Assembly: GCA_014238335.1 (NCBI GenBank)
Contig: JABABI010000016.1
Coordinates: forward strand, 1 to 64,000
Source of the DNA: Fuerstiella sp.
Lineage (GTDB): Bacteria > Planctomycetota > Planctomycetia > Planctomycetales > Planctomycetaceae
DNA length: 64,000 nucleotides
Reading direction: 5' to 3'
Shown here: in pieces, positions 46,089 to 54,961 of the stretch
Numbering within the stretch: the stretch's first letter is position 1
Layout: every line of letters starts with the position of its first letter
The notes under the pieces: generated by a model
Databases searched by the model: none
Told to the model about the DNA's origin: nothing
Seen by the model: the letters and a program-made list of their open reading frames with translations, nothing else
Made by a program: the position numbers and the translations under genes

Positions 46089-47434
46089 CAGGACAGAATT
46101 GCGTTGATGACACGTCCTTTGGGCACGACTTCATAGGGCCGACCCAGCGAATCTGTAATCTGAGTTGCCGCATCGATACCCAGCAGGCGATACATCGTGG
46201 TAATCACGTCGCCCGGACTGACAGGCGATTCTGCGGGTGTCGCTCCCTGACGATCGCTTGCCCCCAAGACGAAGCCCTGACGGATGCCGGCACCGGCGAG
46301 CATCACGGTGTAACAGGAATTCCAGTGATCCCGTCCGGCATTGGCATTGACCTTGGGCGTGCGACCAAAGTCTCCCAGAACGGCGACCAGAGTACGGTCC
46401 AGCATGTTTCGGTCGGTCAGATCCTGCAGCAGACTGCTGCAGGCTGCGTCAAATTCCGGCAGCAGCCGTGTCCGTAAACTGGTAAAGTTGTTACCGTGAG
46501 TATCCCACGTGGCGTTGGCGTCCGGGGCCCATGACAGCGTGACGAATCGGGTCCCGGCTTCCAGCAACCGTCGAGCCAGCAGTGTGCTTTGGCCGTAGAT
46601 ATTTCGTCCATAGCTGGCGCGTGTGGCGGCAGATTCTTTTTCCAGATCAAAGGCGTCCTGAGTCGCGTTCGATGTCAGCAGTTCGAAGGCCTGCGACTGA
46701 AAATCGTCGATGGCAGAAATGGACAGGTCGTTCTGCACTTGCAGACCATTGCCCAGTCCTGTCAGTAGCTCGCTGCGATTCTGCAGGCGATTCCGGGAAA
46801 CGGCTTCCGGCAGGACGAGATTTTCAACATGAAAATCGGCGGCATCGGGATTGTTGAGTACCCAGAACGGATCGAATGTCTGCCCCATCAGGCCGCCCAG
46901 AAAACCTGGTTGCAGTGGTCCGGCGGCGCCTTCCTTTGTCTTGTATGGCAGGGCCACGTACGGCAGCGTACGATTTTCAGGAGGCCGGAAGCGGGCCAGC
47001 ACAGAACCCGGAGAAGGGCGGTCGGACGGTTGTGCGCCACCGCCGAATTCGCCGCGATCATGACCTGTGAGTGCAGCATAGACCGCAGCGGCGTGCGAGT
47101 TATTGACGCTGTGGTTCATCGAACGAATCAGCGTCGTTCGGTGCATGTGCCGCGCCAGCCGCGGCAGGTGCTCGCTGAGGGACACGCCTGGCAGACTGCT
47201 GTCGATCGGCTGAAACTCGCCGCGAATCTCTGACGGCGCATCCGGTTTCAGGTCCCACATGTCCAGGTGACTGGGGCCTCCGTTAAGGAACAGGACAATG
47301 CAGCGATCGGCCCGGGCCGTCAGACCGGACGCAGCAGCGGCTGCCCCGAGGACTCCCGAAAGGCTCGTCGTACCAAGCTGCAGCAGGTGACGTCGTCGTC
47401 CGATGCGTGAGTATCGTTGATGCCTTGAAGCCAT
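46088..47434 (-). CDS. DUF1501 family exported protein
   Basis: About 448 residues from the ATG at 47434, with GGAAGGG about 6 bases upstream. The N-terminus has a twin-arginine motif (IGRRRHLLQLGTTSLSGVLG) for Tat export. The DUF1501 domain, related to alkaline phosphatase/sulfatase folds, follows: IVLFLNGGPSHLDMWDLKPD, IRSMNHSVNNSHAAAVYAAL, TLSWAPDANATWDTHGNNFT, LDRTLVAVLGDFGRTPKVNA and DHWNSCYTVMLAGAGIRQGF. These acidic and His residues suggest metal binding. In planctomycetes such genes usually pair with DUF1549 cytochrome genes, but none is adjacent. Confidence 0.92.
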   Translation of the reverse strand: MASRHQRYSRIGRRRHLLQLGTTSLSGVLGAAAAASGLTARADRCIVLFLNGGPSHLDMWDLKPDAPSEIRGEFQPIDSSLPGVSLSEHLPRLARHMHRTTLIRSMNHSVNNSHAAAVYAALTGHDRGEFGGGAQPSDRPSPGSVLARFRPPENRTLPYVALPYKTKEGAAGPLQPGFLGGLMGQTFDPFWVLNNPDAADFHVENLVLPEAVSRNRLQNRSELLTGLGNGLQVQNDLSISAIDDFQSQAFELLTSNATQDAFDLEKESAATRASYGRNIYGQSTLLARRLLEAGTRFVTLSWAPDANATWDTHGNNFTSLRTRLLPEFDAACSSLLQDLTDRNMLDRTLVAVLGDFGRTPKVNANAGRDHWNSCYTVMLAGAGIRQGFVLGASDRQGATPAESPVSPGDVITTMYRLLGIDAATQITDSLGRPYEVVPKGRVINAILS

Positions 47435-47605
47435 CAATTGCCCTTCCTGACGAAATTACGGTTCCGCAGCCCGCGATTGTACCTTAGGCCGAGGCTGCTC
47501 AACATAACAACTCCCCGTTTTAGCAGAGGTGTTGCTTGTTCAGTCCACTTTATGGTGCGTCGGGAGCGTTAGCAACGCTTAGGTACGCGGCCTGCCGCAG
47601 GGACT

Positions 47606-48112
47606 CTATCGGGCAATGAAAATATTCGTCGCGTCAACTCTCAATCGTTCGCCGTTTATTGAGCCGACGCCCTTGACGATGACCATCTGCTTTTCTGTGA
47701 CATCGAAGAGTTCACGGCTGTCGATGGACGTGACCGTACCGTCGTCGTTGTGAAATCGGATGGCGGCGATATAGTCGTCGATGTCACGACTGCAGAACGG
47801 ACAGGCGTGCGGATCGTGGTCGTCCTCCCCATCATGCCCGGTGGCGTCGGTCAGCACAAACGCGGCCTTGCCGTCTTCCCACGGCGGGATCTCACCCGCC
47901 CAGATTCGGCCGCGCAGAACAACCTCCGTTTTGGCGGCAGCGTCCGGTTCCATCAGCAATTTGCGAATCCTGCTGACGGACGTCGCATCGGTCGGCGCGG
48001 ACGACAGGACAAGTTTTTGACGCAGAGCCAGGGCTTCACGGTCCACCGTCTCGCCACAGCCAACAACGGCCGCAACAGAAAACAATGCGACGAAGAGCAT
48101 CCCGCGTCTCAC
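47606..48112 (-). CDS. Lipoprotein with Cys-Pro-Phe-Cys motif
   Basis: About 168 residues from a GTG at 48112, with AAGGAG 7 bases upstream. The signal MLFVALFSVAAVVGC ends in a lipobox. The mature domain (about 40-165) looks like an OB-fold: VVLRGRIWAGEIPPWEDGKA, FVLTDAT, then an acidic His-containing loop before HACPFCSRD, a CxxC pair, and IVKGVGSINGERLRVDATNI at the end. Its start is 4 bases after the stop of the His/Asp-rich lipoprotein gene upstream, so they are co-expressed. I do not know a named family; metal or redox handling is possible. Confidence 0.78.
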   Translation of the reverse strand: MRRGMLFVALFSVAAVVGCGETVDREALALRQKLVLSSAPTDATSVSRIRKLLMEPDAAAKTEVVLRGRIWAGEIPPWEDGKAAFVLTDATGHDGEDDHDPHACPFCSRDIDDYIAAIRFHNDDGTVTSIDSRELFDVTEKQMVIVKGVGSINGERLRVDATNIFIAR

Positions 48113-48116
48113 TGGA

Positions 48117-48773
48117 CTACTCCTTCTTGTCCGACTCATCGTCATCGTCGTCGACTTGTTTCTCATCATGGTCGCCGTCTTTATGGCCGTCATGATCTCC
48201 GTCTTTGTCGTGTCCTTCGGTCTTGTCATGGTCGTCGTCATGCTTCTCATCATGATCTCCGTCGTCGTCATGATCCCCATGTTCGTGTCCGTGCTCGTCA
48301 TCGTCTTCGAGTGCCGGGCCGGCGGCTGCCGTGATGGCGGTGATGGCCGCGTCGATTTTTTCCGAGACTTCGCCGTAGTCAGAACCTTCGTCTTCGCTGT
48401 GCATGCTCTTGTCGACGGCGCCAAAGGCATCCAGCAGCTTTTCGACATTGGCTTCGATCGTCGCTTTTGCTTCGTCAGAAAGATCCGCCTCGCCGGCAAG
48501 TTCAGAGACTTCTTCCAGCACATGTCCGACGTCATGCAACGGGCCGTGAGCCGCTTCACCGTCTTCTTTGGCAAACGCATCACGCACAGTGTCCCGCAGA
48601 TCTGTGAGTTCACTTAGGACTTCCGCCAGTGTTTCCGCATGCTCATGTCCGTGTTCATGGCCATGTTCGTGACTTGCCATCACCGGGGCCGGTTCAGATT
48701 GTTCAGCACAGCCGACAAAGATGAAGGCGGTGAGAGAGAAGGCAGACGCAACAAGACCAGCTTTGGGAATCAT
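48117..48773 (-). CDS. His/Asp-rich metal-binding lipoprotein
   Basis: About 218 residues from the ATG at 48773. Signal with lipobox FIFVGC. Just after it comes a His-rich stretch (HEHGHEHGHEH), then a helical domain about 50-150 (LTDLRDTVRDAFAKEDGEAA..., LSDEAKATIEANVEKLLDAF), and a long C-terminal tail of about 60 residues made of Asp, His, Glu and Lys (DHDDDGDHDEKHDDDHD). Such stretches chelate divalent metals such as Zn, Cu, Ni or Co. Predicted periplasmic metal buffer or sensor. The tail is strongly repetitive, so its length may vary between strains. Co-transcribed with the lipoprotein gene downstream. Confidence 0.8.
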   Translation of the reverse strand: MIPKAGLVASAFSLTAFIFVGCAEQSEPAPVMASHEHGHEHGHEHAETLAEVLSELTDLRDTVRDAFAKEDGEAAHGPLHDVGHVLEEVSELAGEADLSDEAKATIEANVEKLLDAFGAVDKSMHSEDEGSDYGEVSEKIDAAITAITAAAGPALEDDDEHGHEHGDHDDDGDHDEKHDDDHDKTEGHDKDGDHDGHKDGDHDEKQVDDDDDESDKKE

Positions 48774-48982
48774 GAGTTTGCTCGTGAGTTGGAATCCCGT
48801 CAACGCGTTGTTGGACGGTGTCGGTGAGGAACATTCAATACTGTGTTATCGCACTTTTGAAGTATACGCCGTGAGTGCCTGTTTCGTGGACCGATAATCC
48901 TGTGGAATCCCCAGGATATCCGAGTCTTTTTTTGGGGTTTACTGCGTTCTGTGACTTACACGGTCAGAATTGGCGGCGACCG

Positions 48983-50197
48983 TCAGTCCTGCAGATCGAA
49001 GTCTCCTGGCGTATGCAGGTCTTCCGGGATCGTGGCAATTCGAGTCGCTGGCAACGGTGGAAGTTCCACTCGAGTGGTCCCGCCGGGAGCCCTTTTCACA
49101 GACATGCCGTGCATCGCCTCAGTTTCCATTTCTGCGATCCACCTTCGCAGCGCGCTGGCATATTCCTGAGACAATTCGCCCTTTACAAGGTCTCTCAGGA
49201 ACTCGGCGGCGCCGTGATCGGAAAGTTCCGCCTCTTCAGCAGACGCGAATCGTTTCCTGGGGTCCGGGTGGAGCAGCTTTCGCAGCAGCAGTATGAGTAG
49301 TTCACTGTATGCAAACGTGTCCAGCGGCAGCATGCCAGGCAGCCGTTCCAGCACGCTTTCCTTGGCCTCACGCAGATCGGCGTATTTAAGTCCGGCAAAA
49401 GGTTTTGAACCGGTCAGCATTTCCAGCAACATGTATCCCAGACTTGCAAGGTCTGACTGTGGGGTTGCCCGAAACCCCGCAAGCACTTCCGGCGCTGCAT
49501 ATTCCGGCGTACATGGCTGTCCGGCTGGTGGTCTGCCGACCCAGAACGCCGAACCGATATCAATAAGCTTCACCTGACCAGTACGTTTCACCATTACGTT
49601 GGACGGTTTCAGGTCGCAATGAATGATTCCTTCCCGGTGAAGCGCTGAGACGCCGGAAAGACATTCGCGAATAATGGCCACGGCCAGCCCTGGCTTAAGT
49701 CGGCAGTCCACCTCGCCTGTGGTCACGATTTCGTCATTGAGCTGTTGCCAGCGTCCCTGAGTAACGGCATCGTGAACGATTTCAAGAGTGTCGCGCCGCA
49801 GAATATGCAGTAGATCGAATCCATCGATCCACTCCATTTCCAGATAAAAGACGCCATCTTCTTCAAGGAAGCTATGGACGTCGACAAGGTGGTCATCCTG
49901 AATTCGAGCCACCATCGATGTGACCTCGGCAAGACGCAGCATCTCACGATCATACTTTTCAGCGGTTCCAAACTGGTCCGGCGAGAAGAACTTCAGAGCC
50001 AGCGGCATACGGAAACTGCCCGCCCCTCGTCGTTCCGTCAGAATGACGGTTCCCTGTCCACCGGTTCCCAAAGTCTTCAGAAAGGGGCGTTCCGTGCGCC
50101 AGCCGATCTGCTCACGCTTCAGCATCGATTGGTAGTCGGATAACCGCTGCTGCAACAGGTGCTGTGTCTGATTCGAGTTTTCTGGCGTCGCGCCCAC
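48983..50197 (-). CDS. Serine/threonine protein kinase
   Basis: 404 residues from a GTG; an internal ATG 24 codons later is an alternative. Hanks-type kinase domain about 42-330: glycine loop LGTGGQGTV, Lys in LALKFFSP, catalytic loop IIHCDLKPSN (Cys replaces Arg of HRD, so non-RD), metal loop LIDIGSAFW (DIG rather than DFG), then CTPEYAAPEVL. The essential Lys, Asp and Asn are intact. No membrane helix, so it should be soluble. The C-terminus is low-complexity. Substrates unknown. The annotated plus-strand sequence upstream shows no ribosome site for this start. Confidence 0.88.
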   Translation of the reverse strand: MGATPENSNQTQHLLQQRLSDYQSMLKREQIGWRTERPFLKTLGTGGQGTVILTERRGAGSFRMPLALKFFSPDQFGTAEKYDREMLRLAEVTSMVARIQDDHLVDVHSFLEEDGVFYLEMEWIDGFDLLHILRRDTLEIVHDAVTQGRWQQLNDEIVTTGEVDCRLKPGLAVAIIRECLSGVSALHREGIIHCDLKPSNVMVKRTGQVKLIDIGSAFWVGRPPAGQPCTPEYAAPEVLAGFRATPQSDLASLGYMLLEMLTGSKPFAGLKYADLREAKESVLERLPGMLPLDTFAYSELLILLLRKLLHPDPRKRFASAEEAELSDHGAAEFLRDLVKGELSQEYASALRRWIAEMETEAMHGMSVKRAPGGTTRVELPPLPATRIATIPEDLHTPGDFDLQD

Positions 50198-50652
50198 GTA
50201 CAGGAGGTTTTCGTAGGGTTAAACCGGATGTGATAGGGGTTTGTAAGGGAGCCCGAACATCCAGATTTCATGGCAAGTCATGTACGGAATTGGCGTGAAT
50301 GCCGTTAAATAGCAGGCATTCCTGCATTCAAATGTACCGCGATCGTGCCACTTGTCGCGTCGCGGCAACTCAAGCCCGCTGCGGCCTGTGCCGCCTTACT
50401 GGAAATATCGGAACGGCATCGATTGTTGTAATTCCAGTTTGCGGAACAAGGGTTCTTAACAGTACGGATATTTCATTTGTCGGCCAGAATCTGATGGAAA
50501 AATCGTCTTAAACCGTTCATAATTCCCATTCCTGCCATGCTTCCTGACCAAAAATCTTCTTTTCGGTCGTCTCGAAGGCACACTTGTATCAGAAACCGTG
50601 CGCTCTTTTGCGCTGATACTTTACCAATCCTCTAACTGCCTCTGAAGCCACC
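50198..50652. other. Intergenic gap
   Basis: 455 bases between divergent kinase and coiled-coil genes. A plus-strand frame at 50299-50511 lacks a ribosome site and protein-like pattern, so I do not call it. Contains the presumed promoters; no strong hairpin or repeat. Confidence 0.35.
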
Positions 50653-51435
50653 ATGAACACTCGCATTTTGACTCTCGCATTCGTTGTTCTCGTCTCTGCC
50701 TCCGTCGATGCAGGCCGAGCTCGTAAGTGTCGCCCCACCAATAAGTGCCGCACTCAGGCGTCCTGCACCAGCTCTTGTGCGAACGGCCCTACTACAACAC
50801 TATGGAAGGGGAAGGACGGAGAGATTCGGGAAGTGATCACTCACTGGGCCGCACTTCACCGATCCGTTGAAGCGGATCAGCTGGAAGTGGACCTGGCGGG
50901 CGTCCGCACAGAGCTTGAAGCAAGCCAGGGTGAACTGGTTGCTCTGCGAGAGAAAGCGGTTGTTGAAAAGGCGTCGTTCGAAGAGCAGATTACAAAACTG
51001 AAAAACCAGCTTGGCAAGCAGAGAAAACTGGCTGCGTCTGAAAAACAGCGTGCTGAAAAAGCAGAAGCCGCTCACAGCAAAAGTGTTGCGGAAGTGGTGA
51101 GTCTTCGTGATGCGGGCAAGAAAATTCAAACGATTCTGACAAAGGTTCAGAACGACTTGCAACAGACGGTCGCAGATCGCGACAAGCTGACAGCCGCCAA
51201 TGCTCAGCTGCAGAAAAGGATGGCCGAAATCACAGCGGCCAAGACCAAAGCAGATTCTGTCGTTCAGGCGGCTCATGCCGAAATCAAGAAGATGAAGCAG
51301 GAAGCGTTGGAAACCAAAAAAGCTGCCGTCGTTAAGGAAGACGCTGAGCATGAAAAGGATCCTCCCGAAGACATCGACGCTGCGACGGAAGAGGAACCTG
51401 CTGAGGAAGAAAAGCCCGAAGCATCAGACAACTAG
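50653..51435 (+). CDS. Secreted coiled-coil protein
   Basis: 260 residues. Signal peptide (ILTLAFVVLVSASVDAGRA), a Cys-containing basic start (CRPTNKCRTQASCTSSC), then a long heptad-type helix about 65-220 with Leu/Ala/Glu/Lys pattern (LEASQGELVALREKAVVEKA, VQNDLQQTVADRDKLTAANA), and an acidic tail. Probably a periplasmic structural or scaffolding protein; no enzymatic motif. Its stop codon is TAG at 51433-51435, whose last base belongs to the inserted IS630 element; without it, the codon would be TAA. Confidence 0.8.
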   Translation: MNTRILTLAFVVLVSASVDAGRARKCRPTNKCRTQASCTSSCANGPTTTLWKGKDGEIREVITHWAALHRSVEADQLEVDLAGVRTELEASQGELVALREKAVVEKASFEEQITKLKNQLGKQRKLAASEKQRAEKAEAAHSKSVAEVVSLRDAGKKIQTILTKVQNDLQQTVADRDKLTAANAQLQKRMAEITAAKTKADSVVQAAHAEIKKMKQEALETKKAAVVKEDAEHEKDPPEDIDAATEEEPAEEEKPEASDN

Positions 51436-52460
51436 AGCAGTTTACGAAAAATTATAGGCGGTCAGCTGGTTCTATCTGTGATGGCAGTCATACATGGAGG
51501 GGATCATGGCTGCCAGCCTATCAATGGATTTGCGTGAACGGATTATTTGCGTGAACCAATTGTTTCTGCTTATGAAGCAGGCGATGTCTCCTGCCGTGAT
51601 GTCGCGCTGAGGTTTGGTATCAGCCGAAGCACGGTGGGAAATCTGGTGCACCAGTTCAGAACGGAGAAATCACTGAAGCCGCACACCGATCGTTGCGGTC
51701 GAAAGCGATCGCTCCGTGGCAAAGCTGAAAAGGAGTGGGAAAACCATCTTCGAATACACCCTGCCGCAACGTTGCAGGAACGACGTGATGCTCTGGGTCT
51801 GAGTTGTTCGGTGAAGAGAGTTTGGCTTTCCGTGAAGTGTCTGAAAGCTCGTTTGAAAAAAGTCTCAGCGGGCAGCAGAACAGGACCGCGAAGATGTTGC
51901 CGTTCAGCGGCAGATCAGGTGTGCGTGCCAGCCGAATGCAGACGCTGAGCGATTTGTCTTTATTGCCGAAACCGGGTGGAAGACCAACATCACGCGACTT
52001 CGAGGATGGGCGTTTAGTGGCGACCGACTTGTCGAAGCCGTTCCCGCCGGTGGTTGGGAAACCAGGACGCTTGTGTGCGCGATCGCTTTGGACGGAACGC
52101 GAGCCGTAATGGTGGTTGACGGTCTTTCCTCCACCGGCTTCTGTGAGTGGCTGCTGGCCCCCGTTTTTTACCCTGGTAACCTTGTTGTTATGGACAACCT
52201 GAGCAGCCATAAGTCCGCCAGTGTTCGCTCGGCGATTGAGGCAGCCGGCGCTGAAGTCGTTCTCCGGCCGCCCTACAGTCCGGACCCGAACCTGATCAAA
52301 ACGGTGTTTTCAAAACTGAAACAGCTCATTCGATCACAAAGGCCCGGAACATTCCCCAAAATCGTAGACGCTACACGCAACGCTCTCGAATTCCTTCAAC
52401 AACACGAAATTCAAGCCTGCTACGAACACTGACCTGACCGCGCGATTCAGTAAACTGCTC
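51435..52460 (+). mobile_element. IS630-family insertion sequence, decayed
   Basis: 1026 bases. Terminal inverted repeats start GAGCAGTTTAC at the left and end GTAAACTGCTC at the right. A TA pair flanks each side (51433-51434 and 52461-52462), the target duplication typical of IS630/Tc1 elements. The transposase inside is broken. The element lies between the coiled-coil gene and ispH. Confidence 0.9.
51506..52432 (+). pseudogene. IS630 transposase, frameshifted and catalytically mutated
   Basis: Reads as an IS630/DDE transposase over three frame segments. The true start is probably the ATG at 51506 (MAASLSMDLRERI); a 17-base tandem duplication (copies of TTTGCGTGAAC at 51529 and 51546) then shifts the frame. 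The HTH region is SCRDVALRFGISRSTVGNLV. A second shift occurs near the A6 run at about 51856-51861; the last frame carries AAEQDREDVAVQRQ, then FVFIAETGWKTN, VVMDNLSSHKS and PYSPDPNLIKTVFSKLKQLI to a stop at 52430-52432. The first catalytic Asp (usually FIDET) is Ala and the last Glu (usually NPIE) is replaced by Lys. So the enzyme is inactive. The A6 shift could have been programmed originally. Confidence 0.85.
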
Positions 52461-52476
52461 TAAGGCCTGAGGGAAT

Positions 52477-53412
52477 TCATTTGCCGCTAAGCTGGTGCAG
52501 TTCTTTTGGCAGGTTGAAGTGCACGTTCTCTTCTCGGAGCGTTTCTTCCGACACTTCAGCGTTGAAGTGTGTCCGCAGGTAGTTGATGCACTCCTCGACA
52601 ACAATCTCCGGTGCACTGGCACCAGCCGTGATGACGACTGTAGAGTGCTGTTCAAACCAATCGGTTTGTAGTTCGGACGATCCATCTACAAGATACGAGG
52701 GGACTCCCTGACTGGCTCCGATTTCCATCAGTCGCCGACTGTTGCTGCTGTTCTGGCTGCCGAGAACGATCAGAACATCTGCTGATTCCACCAGCATCTT
52801 CACCGCGTCCTGACGATTGGTTGTTGCGTAGCAGATGTCTTCTTTTTTCGGGGATTCGATGCCAGGGTAGCGAATTCTCAATGCATTAATGACTTCCGTG
52901 GCTTCCGAGACACTGAGTGTGGTCTGAGTCAGGTACGCGAGCTTGTCGTCGTCGGTGAACGGAAGCTTGCCAACTTCGGAGGGCGTTTCCACAAGAGTGA
53001 TACTTTCAGGAGCCTCGCCCATGGTACCGATGACTTCGTCGTGTCCTTCGTGACCGATCAGGATGATGTGGTAGCCGGCGTTGGCGTATCGGATGGCTTC
53101 CAGGTGGACTTTCGTAACCAGCGGGCACGTGGCGTCCACAGTCTGCAGGCTTCGTTTGTTGGCGATGCTGCGGATTTCCGGCGAGACTCCATGCGCACTG
53201 AACAGCAGGATAGAACCATGAGGTACTTCCTCCATGGATTCAACGAATGTCACGCCCTGCTTCGTGAAACGATCGACCACATATTTGTTGTGGACGATTT
53301 CGTGGTAGACATAGATGCCCGGGCCGACGCGACGAATCGCTTCGTCGAGGCATTCAATAGCCATGTTAACGCCGGCACAAAAACCGCGTGGGTTGGCGAG
53401 AAAGATTTTCAT
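52477..53412 (-). CDS. ispH: 4-hydroxy-3-methylbut-2-enyl diphosphate reductase
   Basis: 311 residues, the usual length. Last step of the MEP isoprenoid pathway: reduces HMBPP to IPP and DMAPP with a [4Fe-4S] cluster. The three Cys ligands are present: ANPRGFCAGVNMAI, VDATCPLVTKVHLE and a third in DICYATTNRQDAVK. Also VYHEIVHNKYVVD and ITAGASAPEIVVEECI are intact, as is the conserved Glu-Thr TQTTLSVSE block. Isolated from other isp genes. Its stop lies about 15 bases from the IS630 end, on the other strand. Confidence 0.96.
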   Translation of the reverse strand: MKIFLANPRGFCAGVNMAIECLDEAIRRVGPGIYVYHEIVHNKYVVDRFTKQGVTFVESMEEVPHGSILLFSAHGVSPEIRSIANKRSLQTVDATCPLVTKVHLEAIRYANAGYHIILIGHEGHDEVIGTMGEAPESITLVETPSEVGKLPFTDDDKLAYLTQTTLSVSEATEVINALRIRYPGIESPKKEDICYATTNRQDAVKMLVESADVLIVLGSQNSSNSRRLMEIGASQGVPSYLVDGSSELQTDWFEQHSTVVITAGASAPEIVVEECINYLRTHFNAEVSEETLREENVHFNLPKELHQLSGK

Positions 53413-53444
53413 GAACTCTGTCGGAAGGAAGATTGGAAACGGAA

Positions 53445-54461
53445 CTACGTCATGTTCGCGGAAACGTCATCTTTCAGCTCTGCCAACTGTGCAATGATCA
53501 TCCGGTTTAACTCAGGAATTCCGTGTCCGGTGACGGCTGAAATTAAATGTACGTCTCGGCCCGATGTTTCCCGAAGCAATTCCGCACATGTTTCGGCGTC
53601 CGGCAGTTCGGCTTTCGTGACGCACAGGATTTCCGGACGGCGGGCCAGAACGGGATTATACTTTTCCAGTTCTTCGCGAATCTGGTCGTAGTTACTCAGC
53701 GGATCGGAATGGTCAGTGGGAGACGGTTCGACCATGTGGACGATCAGGCGGGTTCGTTCGATGTGTTTCAGGAATTCGTGTCCCAGTCCGGCACCCAGGT
53801 GAGCTCCTTCGATCAGTCCCGGAATGTCCGCCAGAACGTACTCGTGATCCATGGTGACCTGAACGAGCCCAAGGTTGGGATATTTCGTGGTAAAAGGATA
53901 GTCAGCGATTTCCGGCGTCGCTCGTGACATGCGGCTGAGCAGCGTTGATTTGCCGGCATTGGGTTTACCAACGAGGCCGACGTCGGCGATGAGCTTCAGC
54001 TCGAGCGTTACATCTCGCTGTTCTCCGGGATGGCCCAGCTCGCATTCTCGCGGTGCGCGATTGGTGGAGCTGGCGAAGCGTTTGTTGCCTCTGCCGCCCC
54101 AGCCGCCTTTGGCAATGACGACGGAATCGCCATGCTGCTGCAGGTCTTTCAGCAGGTTTTCGTGTTTCGTATCCTTCACGAGTGTTCCGGGTGGGACCAG
54201 AATAATTTCGTCTTCGCCGCTGCGGCCTGTCTTGAGAGCGCCGAGGCCGTGACGACCGCGTTCGGCCTTCCAGTGGCGATGTCCGACGATGTTGCCCAGT
54301 GACCCCAGGTTGCGGTCGGCCTGGATAATAATGCAGCCACCGTTTCCGCCATCGCCACCGTCCGGTCCGCCGCGGGGAACGTGGGCTTCTCGACGAAAAC
54401 TGCTGCAGCCGTTGCCACCGTCCCCAGCTCGACAAAGAATTGAAACTCGATCCACAAACAT
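53445..54461 (-). CDS. obg: GTPase Obg/CgtA
   Basis: About 338 residues from the ATG at 54461. Ribosome-assembly and stress GTPase. The N-terminal Gly-rich Obg fold (RAGDGGNGCSSFRREAHVPR, GGPDGGDGGNGGCIIIQADR) covers about 1-158; then the GTPase domain with G1 GKPNAGKSTLLS, G3 DIPGLIEGAHLGAGLGHEFL, and a G4-like region VTKAELPD. The C-terminal TGS domain found in some members is absent. The frame continues upstream for 14 codons, but that part is not family-like. Just upstream of ispH on the same strand, about 30 bases apart, so possibly one unit. Confidence 0.95.
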   Translation of the reverse strand: MFVDRVSILCRAGDGGNGCSSFRREAHVPRGGPDGGDGGNGGCIIIQADRNLGSLGNIVGHRHWKAERGRHGLGALKTGRSGEDEIILVPPGTLVKDTKHENLLKDLQQHGDSVVIAKGGWGGRGNKRFASSTNRAPRECELGHPGEQRDVTLELKLIADVGLVGKPNAGKSTLLSRMSRATPEIADYPFTTKYPNLGLVQVTMDHEYVLADIPGLIEGAHLGAGLGHEFLKHIERTRLIVHMVEPSPTDHSDPLSNYDQIREELEKYNPVLARRPEILCVTKAELPDAETCAELLRETSGRDVHLISAVTGHGIPELNRMIIAQLAELKDDVSANMT

Positions 54462-54961
54462 ATTCGTAATACCAATGGGGCGACGGTTGTGGCGATTCGC
54501 CACGGAAATTCTTGCCAGTGTCGGACTTCGAACACCGATTCTTTCAACCCGCTCAGAATATGATCAGGCAATCATTTCGATCGGGGCTTAGCGGCATATC
54601 AGGAACATTGTAGCGTGACTCGACCCCACACTCAGCGTTTTCTTTCGGACTCTAATACGGGACATGCTCAACAGGATGCAAGTGCCCCCAAGGGAACGGT
54701 GGCTACGCTGCCGGAGGCTGTTAAAGCCGGCAAGATGCCGCCGAATTTTAAGTTGGGATCAGTTTAACGTTTGGGCGGCGCTTCTGCCGTGAATGCTCGC
54801 CGTCGTTCATCTTTTCATCGTCATCTTGCTTTTCCGGCGATGTTTTCCTGATAAACTGCTCGCTGGCCGATTAGTTTCCCGAGCGAAACAGACCTCTGTG
54901 GAAACTTTTCGTTCTGGGCAGAAGGGTCGGGTACCCCCTTGAAACTACCGATCAGGACGAC
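54462..54961. other. Intergenic gap with one possible small gene
   Basis: 500 bases between divergent obg and the FabH-like gene. A 50-codon frame at 54615-54767 is listed separately. Outside it I find no strong hairpin, RNA or gene. Confidence 0.35.
54615..54767 (+). CDS. Possible 50-residue protein
   Basis: GTG start at 54615 and TAA at 54765-54767. The product is polar (MTRPHTQRFLSDSNTGHAQQ, ending MPPNFKLGSV) with no membrane segment. An AGGA lies about 11 bases upstream, too far for a good ribosome site. Composition is protein-like, but no family recognised. Low certainty. Confidence 0.3.
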   Translation: MTRPHTQRFLSDSNTGHAQQDASAPKGTVATLPEAVKAGKMPPNFKLGSV

